A program made the position numbers and the translations under genes. Of a stretch of 64,000 nt of DNA, positions 24,601 through 36,600 are shown one piece after another. Below the pieces are notes generated by a model. That model was not told the DNA's origin and did not search any database. It saw nothing but the letters and a program-made list of their open reading frames with translations. Every line of letters starts with the position of its first letter. Positions within the stretch are counted from its first letter, which is position 1. Origin of the DNA: Paragonimus skrjabini miyazakii (lineage: Eukaryota; Platyhelminthes; Trematoda; Plagiorchiida; Troglotrematidae); assembly GCA_014338405.1 (NCBI GenBank), contig JTDE01001334.1, positions 14,736 to 78,735 on the forward strand, read 5' to 3'.

Positions 24601-27600
24601 AAATTCTCCGGAATTTTCACAGTTGAACTGGCGTTTTTTGAATGATTAACATATTTTCATTATACACCTCAACAAGCCTAATTGTTGCTATCCGTGTTTT
24701 GTCACTACTAGTCAGTTATCCTTAGGTTACTGACTTTCAGGGCATCCCGCCTAAAACGTTGATGATAGATAAGCATTTGCTCAACATTAACGTGTAATGT
24801 ATTTTTACAAACTTCGCATTTCTGATGCTGGAATTCAGTAGTCTTGCTAATCAACTGCTATCGTAATTTCATCTAATGCAATATCTGGTTATATGCTGTA
24901 CATTATGCGCTCGGCTACAAACCCAGGTGTTCCATTACTTAAGCTAGGGATACGATAGCTGAAGAGGGTAAACAATGACTTCGTTGGTTGTGAAACATCG
25001 ATCATTTCTACTGAAGTTAGGTGGCCGGAATGTTTGTCGGTACTAAACAGACGTCTAAATCTCTCAAAACTACCAGTGAAAATACATTCTGATTTGTAAT
25101 CCCAGTGAACACAGTCCCAGGATTAATAGTGAAGTCCCGTGTGCGTTGCTGTCAAAAACTGGCAGCTTATAAGGTGTTATTTCTGCATCTTTTCCACCAA
25201 ATATCTAACGTGTTTTATTCAGCAAGTACATCCTTGCTGAGCTCCACAGATGACACAGATGACGATCGGAAAGTACTACTGGATTCTGTGGTCAATTTCT
25301 CTCATTCTGGTAGAGTTAAATGACAGGTTTTCTGATGTTATATTAAAAAACAATTGTTAGCTGGACACTTTCAGGAAAAAGTTTGACCATTTCGAATAGT
25401 TGTGAACAGTGGTGGTGTTGTTCGTAGCTCGGGTTGATGGTTTTGGTATTGGTATGTTCGCCGAGCTTGGCATTTAGGTTGCAAACGTTTCATCACCAAG
25501 CGAGGTGACATCATCAGTGCGTAATCGTTTTAGCGTATAGTTTTTTGAGCGTGGAGATTGGTGAAGTTCGATGGATGCCTGCTCTTATATAGCAGAGGGA
25601 GCTGACCTTCTGACCTGAATTCTGATTGGTCGCTCTCTGTCGTTTTGACCTTTGACCTAATCTACCATTGATTGATTCTTGTTGAACTTGAACTTTGACC
25701 TGCTGTCTGATTGGCTGTTTCCTGCAGTTCTTGAGTCTTTGATATGCAGTTTGACTGGGTGTTCCCTGTTGCTGTCCAACTCTGACCCCGAATCTGATTG
25801 GCTGGTTCGTGTAAATTGATTGAGTGAGTCCTTTCTTCGTTTTGAAGATTCCATCCGATTGGTTATTCATTGTCCCGTTTTGACTTTGGTCTGATCTGTT
25901 CAAGTTGTTCCGTTTGGGTTTACCGCCATTTGGACTTGTTGGTGTCTGCATCTCTTCACATCCTTGGTTCGCATTGGCTCATAGACTTTGCCCAGCTCGA
26001 TGTGTTTGTTTATTGATCCGGATGATGAATACCAGGCTTCGAGAAATTCTCTCGCATGTCTGGTGTTTGCTTGCGTAAGGACTTCTGCGGCATTCAAGTT
26101 GAAGGTGTGTCCGGTTTCATCCTCGTGGACGGAGATCAAAGAAAATTGATCGTGCCTCTTGATGGCTAATTCGTGTTCATGTATTCGTGTTGATAATTTC
26201 CGTCCGGTTTGGCCGACATAGTGTTGTCCACAGTTATTGCACTGGATTTTGTAAATGACGTTTCTTCTGTTGGCGGGTTTGAGTTGTTCCTTTGGTTTTG
26301 ATAGTAATCTTCGTAACGTTGCCGTGGGCTTGTGTGCTAGCGTAATACCATGTGGTCTCAGGAGTCTTGCGGTCAATTCTGATACTGTTTTGATGTATGG
26401 TAGTACAGTTCGTTTTGTTGGTGGTTCTGTGGAGTTCGAATTTCTTTCTTTCTGCAGTAAACTCCGTCTGATGAAACTTCGTGAGTATCCGTTGCGAATG
26501 AATACTCGGTGCAAGTAGTTTTCTTCCTTTCTTCGAAGCTCTGCGGTGCTGTAGTGTGTTTCGGCTCGTTTGAACAGAGTTTGAATGCGGCTCCACCTTA
26601 TGGTTCTGCTTCTACGAACAACCTAAAGGAACCCCAATGGGCTCCCTCATAAGTGTTTTCCTCTCTGAGGAGTTGACTCTTCCATGTCTTATCGCCATTA
26701 TAACATACTTGTTAATTTAGAAACTCGTGGTTAACAGAATTCATTTCTTTGGTAAAGCTTAGCTATTATCATTTATGCGAATAAGACCGTAATTGGAACT
26801 GACTTGGGTGCTATAATAAAGTACCTATTAAAAGGATATATTCTATCAAATGACCCCTGCCTGCAGATTTTTATGGCAATTTCACCACAACCATATTGTT
26901 TTGAAGAAATACTATGTGAAAATTAACAACAACTACCGCGAGCAGGACGAGTTATAACACAGTGAGCCTAACATATCAATCAACCGTGCATAGTCTGGCA
27001 TGCAGTGGCTCGATAACAAGCAATTTCCATTACTGTCTTGCTGTCTAGCCATGGACAAACACCAAAATACTAGTCTTCAAAAGTCCGAATACGCGGACAT
27101 TGGAATTCTCTTGTATAAAACAGTTCTTTAGACTCGGAATCAAGACATAAAAAGAGAGAATTGGGAAATACAGCTTTAAAACTGTTATTCAGACGTCGTT
27201 CATTTTCATGACGCTTACAGACTCGTGAGTGAACCGCATGAAGCATACCACTTTCCTATTTTCCACCGGAATTCCAGTCGTATTAACAAATCAGCTTGAC
27301 AATAACAAACGCCGATCAAAAACCTTGTATTGGGCTCATTTGTATACCACATGCTTTGACAAAGATAAAAAAAACTTCTGCTGTCCCGATGTCTTTGGGA
27401 GAATCGTCTTAGATTTTAAGAATTTGTTCGACGGTCGGTTTGGTTTGGCAAAACTGTAATACTGTTTCACCGCGTAGAAATGTGCTTGTCTCAACCTAAA
27501 CACTGTGCTCAATGCAAGGCTTTAGAAAGTACCTAATGCGAGATAATTTTGCACTCCAAAATAATTTCTGTTCAATGAGAGTGTTTCATTTTTAATGGGT

Positions 27601-30600
27601 TTTTGATGCCATATTCTAGTAACTTTGTAAATGACCATCTTGGCCACTGAAACTAATCCACTCCACCAATTCAAACCATTTGCCCTATAACAATTCATTT
27701 GCACCACTAGTATGAAGTACATAATTCGAAGCGTAGTCTGATACTGATACTGAGTTAAGTAGTTAACCAGTAACGATAGGAGACATACGTCGCGAGATGT
27801 TAACATTTCGTTTACTCTCTTCAGTCACGAAAGTAAAACATTGGAATATATAAGACATGCGGATAACAACAACAATAGAAACAATCAACGATTGGGTTTA
27901 CACAAAACAAGGACTGTTACCAGTTCCAGGGCAGACAAACTGCGTGAGTCAACAGTTTATGCACACACAGGACCAGACGGCGGAGAAAGCAAGCAACTTC
28001 GGATTCCGATTACGCAACAATACATGAAACGAATCGGCGGGGTCAACAAGTGACCTGTTTTCATGATATGCTTTGCTATGGGTGAGGTCGGATGTCGTTT
28101 CACTCGCTCTGTTGCCATTGCCTGTTGCGTCATGGCGCGCACCAACCACTTAGGCATATGTTCAGCCATTCTTTGTCGTAGGCACCGATCTGTTCTGCCG
28201 ATATAGACGTCACCGCAGCTGCAAGTGAACTGATAGATTACATGTGAGACAGAAGATTTCGGTAGGATACGATTGTGAATAAACTGAGCAACGCTCCTAG
28301 TTGTGGATAGCAACCGCAACTCAGCCGCCGGGTGTGTACGGGTTAGAGCAGACTGTAATTTTTGACTTACATCAGTTGTGATATGATCGCCTTTGAAAGG
28401 GAGGTTCAAAAAGACCTGCTTCTTTGGGACCGTACTCACAGCAGTCTTGATCAGTTTTTTCTGGCTGTGTAGTTAAATCAATATTAGAGCAGTCAGTTTT
28501 CGATATGCCTTTGATAGTAAACAGGTGTTTCTTGTTAATTTCAAACGTCTATATACAATATAAGCCACAGGACTATACTAATATCTACGGTTGAGATGAC
28601 CAGCGTTTTCTCGTTCAAATCAAAGCTAAGCAAAATTAGCATGACAACTAATCTAATGCATTTCTTATATTACAAACGATATGAAGTGATCTATTTAAAT
28701 TTCGCTTCCTTTTTGAAAATAACTTTCTACGCTTTCGGATTATTCGTTAAATATCTCAATTATAAATCTGTCTGTATCATGACCACTAGTCATGCATTTT
28801 TATGGTTAACTTTTGTCAACCTAGTTACATACTATTACAACAACGTCGACATTTTAACATTTCGGATAGTAGCTTCACACTGACACCGTGCCCTTGCGGG
28901 CCAGTTGCAATACACGTTTGTCGGATGTTTTCTTCAGCCTTTCATACTTCCACAGTGTTTAAGCACAATCTACAACAAGATATGCAAACAAAACGACTAT
29001 GTAAAATTGCCACTAACCGTGGAACTGTATAACTGTTCTACTTACATTGACCTTTTCAAATTCCTTTCAACAGTGCGAAAACGAATACGTTATCCCGATC
29101 AAAAGAGGGCAGTTGTTCATTCAAAATCGGACATTTATGTCCGGAACTCCTGGGTGCTGAGACTGACGAATGTGACTCACGCCACCCAATCAGAGTAAAT
29201 GAGCCACAACTCAGTGAATCAACTCCTAGGTTGTCTACCCCTGATTATTCCTATATACCAAATAAGCAGCCTACCATAACTTGGACATCAACAAAGGTAG
29301 ACATGGAAAACAGAGATAATTGGAAGGCGACTTTGCAATATGATAACAGTCCAGCGAACTTCGTAATGCAGTCAGCAAGAAAACAGGAGAAATCCAGCTG
29401 GAATGGTACCGCTATTGAATCTTCAACACACGACGCGACTAGGTAAGTAAATCTTTAATCATATATATTAAATACGGCAGAATGTACAACATTGCAACAG
29501 TAGTACATCGCATGCATGGAATCCTCAAGATGCCATGAGCACTAGTAGAGTGATTCTATGCCGTTTCCCAGTTTCAATAAGCACATTGTTTGGAGGTTTT
29601 AATCAACTATGCATTAAATAAATTGCGTCGGTGAACAAAAGTTACCGCCAGTATTAATTTTATTGGAATGCGTTAACCACCAAATTACAATTGGCAGAGT
29701 TCTATCAGTGCTTCTGTACACGATGTTAGGACTGGAAACGGAAACTTTTAGAATCGGAGGAAAGCTCTCGTCAGCTAAAATTTGCGTTGGAAACAGGTTG
29801 CGATGATTAACTGAACACGTAATTACTTCATTAAATGCCAGCATTATTTAAAGTGTAAGTATAGGTCTGGTTCCAGTAAAAAGTTCCACTTATAGTATAA
29901 AACAGTTGGGTGCTCCAAAAATTGGTGACTGCTTGAATTTGTTTTCGTTCGAGGGTTTTTACTCAACAGTCATCATTTATAGAGGGAATAATTTTAATTC
30001 TTTGATCTCCTATGTTCAGCCAGGCCATTAAGGAATCACGTGATCAATACGGGTTTTTAAATCATCAACAAAGGACGAGTCGTACTTTTACTGATGGCGA
30101 ACGGTATCAACTGGATTATTCACTGACCAATGGAAATCCCATCACGTTTAACACAGTGCTTCCAAAATCTGAACAGAAACAGAGAGACAGCTATCCGTTA
30201 AATCGGTCAGATATAGCATCAGAAGAAGTGATGGCTCGATGTTTGGCCTCTTCAATGTCGATGAGTAATAAACTGACGGTAGACTGCGATCGAAATGCAT
30301 TTTTGGTGAACAAACTGACGAAGATGTGAGTTTATTTCTTGTTGCTTGCGCTCAGTTAGCTATATTGAATGAGACTGTTAATATAAATTACGGGAATACG
30401 TACCTGTCCCAGTTTATTGAACCATTTGCTTTATACTACTTTTGAGTAGTGAAAGTAAATTGTAAAATTATGACAGTCGGATTCATTGAACGGACAAATA
30501 TAATTTAGCCAACTTGGGTTATATTTTTAAGATAGTACACTGCTTCGGTGGTGTGAAGTCCATGCACTGTAAAGACCAGATTAAATTAGAACTATTATGA

Positions 30601-33600
30601 GTATGAGCCTATGCGTAATAACAGAACCTCAGTGTGATATCTCCCTTTCTGTTCCCTGTTCCACTGAGTCAGTGTGGCTCATTTTATTCAGATTATTCGT
30701 TAGCTGTAAAACAACGGTATATAAACTCATCGAGTTATGGAACAGTTAGGTCGGAATAGGTGAAGGTATCAACTTGACATATAAAAGTCAGAATTGTAAG
30801 GAACATGTGTATTACGTGTGAAAACTTGTTCCAGTAAGAACACATTTCACGAAATGACGGATTTTGTTTGTTTACAGTAGATTCGAATTGGTCTCCAAAT
30901 TTATCAAGGGTTGCGTAAACAATAAATCATCCAGACTGACAGATCAGGGTTATTGAACTGTGTCAATTACTTTCTATCATGCAACATATATATCGTCTGG
31001 ATGCGCGCAGTCAACCACCTAAACATCCGTTTTGTTTTCTTTTCAGACATACCTAGTAGAACGCAATTCCTCGATGACAAATTTGGAATACAAATTGTTT
31101 TGTTAAAAAGGACCACAATATTTAAAACTTTCAGTTATTTTCTTTCGTGATTCTGCTTGACACCATCATGAATCCGTGTCCGTAAGAAATGTGCCCTTTC
31201 TAACACAGTGCCGTAGACAAGAGAACTCTGATACTCCTCAGTACTATTGTACAGAAGTTGAATCTATAAACCCATCCACAAAAGATAATCATTGTAAAGG
31301 TATTACTCAAGACATTGTCAACATAGAAACTGTTCCTCTTTCTGCTAGTTCCTTAACGTTGCAGTGCTGCATTTTTAGTGGACTATCTGTTGTTAACACA
31401 TCAACGTTCTGTGTCAGATTTCCTCCACACAGAAAGAGGAACTGTATTTTATTCTCCACTTGATTTATTGCAAAAATGAATACGACGTTAGGTTGCAACA
31501 ACTTTTGTGTCGTTCATTCTCAATGAAATCAAATTTACAGAAATATGCTTCAAAAGGTCTTTCGTTCACAATGTTCCTCTGGGGTATCATTGACTCCATC
31601 TAAACGCGTTACATCTCGCGTGTTTATAAAAGTGGCAAAGTTTAACAAACATTCGGAAGAAAAATGAAAAACTCAATAAATATGCACTAGTTTAGGGTAA
31701 TTACCTAGAAAATCTGTTACTGAAGATCTACTTTCTACATATATATGCTTATTTTTCATTTGTCAAGCGCTATCACCTCCGAACAAATAAAATTTATAAG
31801 TTCGTTGCAGCCTGGTCAATCTGAGCTTCCGAGGTTGGGTTACTTAGGTAGTCACGAATACCACAATGTCTTACCCCGGCAAGAATGATACGTCACATCA
31901 TATTGCTATACTGTATCAAGTGGGCTGAATATGTGTAAACTACAACAGTCCGTCGGAGAGCAATTGGAAAATGTCCTTGTTTGTGACTTACAACCAATGT
32001 GGGGAATTTGTTGTGTGGTACCACATTGAAGGAACATGATGAGCCATAGTTACAGATCTCATAGTTCCAAAAATTTTGGTTGTTGAAAAGTAGTAGAATC
32101 TAAGCTGGCACGAAACTAATGTCCTATTCATAGGGCATTTTGAAATTACTAAGTGGACACTGGTTAACTGGTATGTGGCTGAAATAATGAAAAACTAGAG
32201 TATGTATGCATGCGGTTGTCGCATACCGTAGGCAAAAGTCGAATGATGTGGCAACCAAGGTTGAAAATAACGAACACGATTTGTACACTTGATGAGGAAG
32301 ACACCTATAGAGACATGTGTTTACAGCAAGCAGGTGTGTATCTATGTTTACAACTGGGACCCCTAAAAAGCAAGAAAACAGTTAACCATCACGTGGGCCG
32401 CCATCCATCCAGAAGGTTGAGTGCTGATGTTAGCACATGGATCAGTTCCCGATGGTCCTAGTCGTAACAAGTATTTTTAGGAATACCAACTATTTTGTTT
32501 GCAAAACTGATTCTCATTTGCTGCCCTTTCTAGCGCTCAACCTTTGTTAGCTGACCAGACAGCGAAGCAAATTTGGTTCAATGAATGCGGGATGTTCCAT
32601 TCTCAGAATAAGTGGTCGTATCTTTAGTGTTTAATCTGTTTAATTTTACCCTAAGGGAAAATTGAGCTCCTCCTGCTCAAAATGGTTCAAATTAGCCCCT
32701 GTGTTATTGTGGTCAATGAAGTAGACAGTAGATGTAGCGTCTAATACACTGGTTTCCTACCGGCTTGGCAGGTCACAGAACTCCGTCCTCAAGGGCTGAA
32801 AGTGTGGCCGTTCTGAATGCAGAATACATGAGGTGAACACGAGGTATCGACTTTTGAAGTTCACTCATGTGGAAATCCTACCCAACCATGTGCTTCCCAA
32901 GTTTTATCCTTGTACATTCTACCTCTTCTATTTCTGACCGTTAATAGGAACTTGACCCTTGTTAATCTGATAGGTGTGCGAATAACCAGTTGCCTGTTAT
33001 CACACTTCGCTTGAATGTTATGTGCATCACCTTTTTTGAAGTACGGCTCGTCCATATTGTTTTTGAATCTCTGTTGGGCACGAATGTCATGTTATGTGAC
33101 TATAGATCACCTTTAGCCTGTTTGGCATCAAATTGTAATTCATTATTCGGAAACAATCTGTCGATTGAAACTGCTGAAGTTGTCTACTTATTCGGTTGAT
33201 AATTTGTTTACTAGTACCGTGGCAATGTGATCCAGTTTTGTTTAGATTATTTGGGATCGTTGATTTATCACTACGCGTTGATCAGCATCTTCGTGGAAGA
33301 TCTAAGGTGGACACGACACAACACTTCTGTTTTCATAATTGCTCAATAATACAGACGACAACAATATCTATCACGTTCCCTTTTTTGACATCTGTGCTAG
33401 CGTTGGGGTAGATATTAATGTGAATAGATGTTTTGTGGTGAATCTGTCAAGCATCAAGTGCAACGGACTAATGTGGTAGTGCTATGGAAGTTGTATACTC
33501 ATGTGATCATCGAATGTGTGTACACGCGGAAGTTGGCACAATTTTACGTCAGCGCGTAACTTGTGCATAACCATGAAGAATAGCTGAACGATGATGTTTT

Positions 33601-36600
33601 CACAGGCCTACTTAGATTCAAATTAGTTAGATTTGATAAATGGCTTAATTGTGATTCGTAAGGTTAACTAATGTGTGTATACTTTCTAAACTATATGTTT
33701 ACGTTCAATAAACTAACTGGGAACCGAAAACTGGAAGAGCATCAAGTATGCAACTCACTTACAAGTGCATGCAGGATAGGCATACAAAACAGTACGAATC
33801 TAGAATGTGTTCTTATGCAGAGGAAACAGCACAACTGGCAGTAAGTTTTCCATATATGTTTGAGCAATCTACTGGCCTTTTATAATCATTTATTTTCTCG
33901 ATACAAACCAGGACCTATTTACAGTCTATTTGTATTCACAAACAGAAGTCTGTTTAATATAATTTATGGCCACATGTGGTTAATCCAAAACTGTGGAAAC
34001 GGTTATGGGCGTAACCCAAGTTCTGTTCGGTTGTAACACATGAACACTAAGACTATCTAAGTTGTACTGCATCGAGGCACAATCAAGGTTACTCGAAACG
34101 TTGCACTTGGGGGGTTGGGGATGACTTATCAACTGAAGACGTGCTTTTGTTGTTATCCACCGAACCTTGCAACGACTGAGATGACGGTTCTATTACAAAA
34201 GAGCTATTTTTACCTATGAACAACCTAGTTCAGGTTGTTGTGCTTGCATCGGTCGCGTTGCTGTTAACAACTTACGTTTTTGCTACAAACACAATGTGTA
34301 TTTGACCGTTTAATTAATTCGGTTGAACATAATATAACTGGTCTCAAAGTGCAACTATAGCACTACTGATTATCAGTGTTACTGAGAGGCGGTAAAGGTA
34401 AATCACAATTTATCGCGGCTGCTGCATCCCCGTAGACGTAGTTAGTCGGTCCATTTCACACACAAAATCAATAGATCTAAGTCTCGCTGCTGTTAGATCT
34501 CGTCAGTAATGCATATCCTTGTCACTGCTGAGATTAGAACTTCGACCACACATTCATGAGATAATCGTGTTGGCTACTGAGCCATTAACCCCACGTTAAG
34601 CACGGTCCAATTAATTTCGAGCTACATTCGCTTGTGAGTAATGATCAGGTTGCTCGATTGTCCCTCAAGAAGATACACAATAACTATCTGTTATCTCCAA
34701 ACGATATCCCTACTGCTTGGGCTCCAGTCCACATTGAAACCATATAACTAATTAAATATCGCCAGGACTCAAACCACCGCCGTGGTAAGGATAGCCCTTA
34801 CTGACGTGCTATAACGAGGGCGAAACTCGAGCGCAGTGATTATTTATTTAAAAGACTGGCCGAAAATTCTATCGGCATAGCAGAGCTGCACCAATGGCCT
34901 AGTAACACGCAGTATCATTTTGGTTGGTTCGTGTTTGGCACAATACTGTTGCACGTGACTTCCACTATGATAATCCACCAGTTGATGTCAGCCGTTTTCT
35001 TTATTCACAACAGCATTGGTATTAACACACTTTTTCGTTTTTACAGGATAATTCCTTAGCGTGACTTAAATCCTGCAAGATCTCCGCAAGTTCTCCGCAT
35101 AAAATCCGTTGGCATTTTGGCTGTACCTTTTACGAGTCTGGCAGCTCGTTATAATAAACAGTACAAACTGTAGACTGATAGGAGGCTGCTAGTATCATCA
35201 AAGACAAACATATCAAAATTTCGACTGCCTGAATACATAGTGACTAGGGTGAATGGTTTTCCTAAAACTTTCCTCACGCGTCCGATGTCGCAAAGGAAAT
35301 TTGCAAGTTTGTAATAGTTTTCTTATGGTCAGACCCGAACAGCAACTGGAAAGTTAACCTGTTTTGTTCAATTAATGTCGTCGCCCGTGGACTGTACTAA
35401 CAATAAACATGCAGCAATACTTGGAACTTTAGCACTATGATTGTTCTGTTTACTTTTCATGGGACATTGTATTCATTCGTTCCTCAAATTCATTTTGGAG
35501 GATAATTTTTCATTCGGACTGAAATTTCACGCTCAAGGGACAGTGTGTCATCTCTACTCATAGTTACACTGAATGTCTTCCCGATCTGGATCAGTTCTTC
35601 CCTCTTCTTCTGTTTGACGCGGGACCCTCTTCGAAGAACTCAGTTCTGTGGTAACAGGCAGAAGATATAGTCTGTGACTTTCGAAGTTCTCTCGTTTTGT
35701 GTTCTCTTCTAAAACGGTCATAGTGGACTAATCAGGTAATTTAAAATAAACATCCTACCAGTCCCTAATTCCAAGCACATCAATTGCACTAATGTTTTAC
35801 ATTCCTCCCTGATGGAAATAAATCTCAGTAGCTTTCCAAATGTTGTTCTTACCTGTAGATTAGAAACAAAGACTTTCCTATATGCTAGAACGTGGAATAC
35901 GTGGATGCTACGGTACATCACAAGTTGGGGTGGCCAATTCGTGTTATTACAGCTTTTGTTGAAACCGTTCAACGTTCTACGTCCATTCTTTTATAACTTC
36001 GTGTAGTTTAACCTCTTTAGATTGTGAGTGAACACTTGTTGTTTCGTTGGTCTTGTTGCTGTCATGTACTTTATGTGCTTTTTAAGGCAAAGATTTCAAA
36101 TGTTTTCATTAGATTTTGAAGTGCTTGTCCTGAGATAGTGTTAATGATATTTCCAATTCCATTAACTTCATTATTCCTCAATATTATAGGGCTTACGAAA
36201 GTGAGCTGTTTTAAATCAACTATTTTATTCCAACGTTTTCAACCTCTGTCGAAATCTTCGACTGTGCCCACACTCGTGCCGTCGTTTACTTATGACGGTT
36301 CACTGGTAATCCTAAAACACTTGAACAAAAATTAATCAATTGTCCCTAGTTTTTATTTGGTGAATAGTTATATTCTGCAGTGCATTACTCCCTACTTCAG
36401 GTTATTTATTTAGAGTGACTATTTGCATCACTCGGTTACTAATTTGAGGTGAATGTACCATTGAATCTATGGATGTCTGTCTCTCGATAAAATTGAACCT
36501 ATTCTACTTCTGTTTAGCCCGATACAATGGTAAAACCAAACGCCATTGGTGATCCTTCATAGGAGTAATGCATCTCTCTTCTGGCGGGATATGGCGTTCA

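Larger units (their letters stand above)
25430..26615 (-). pseudogene. Penelope-like retroelement 2 (GIY-YIG half and 3' terminal region)
   Basis: Minus-strand coding runs from about 26,615 (RTIRWSRIQTLFKRAETHYS) through KEENYLHRVFIRNGYSRSFI to the GIY-YIG endonuclease: NVIYKIQCNNCGQHYVGQTG, TRIHEH, then EFLEAWYSSSGSINKHIELG with the conserved Glu/Trp region, ending near 25,900. The open frame of about 240 codons is intact and retains key motif residues, making it the best-preserved element piece. The 3' region (25,430-25,870) has CCAAT boxes, a TATA box and a hammerhead-like motif. A short RT-like motif (SPLGFL) lies just upstream near 26,640, but most of the RT is missing. Confidence 0.82.

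Noticed and set aside
33775..33840. Small exon candidate ending AQLA|GTAAGT
   Set aside because: Good donor, but phase 0 on both sides cannot fit between the phase-1 exons 10 and 11 and no phase-0 neighbours were found.
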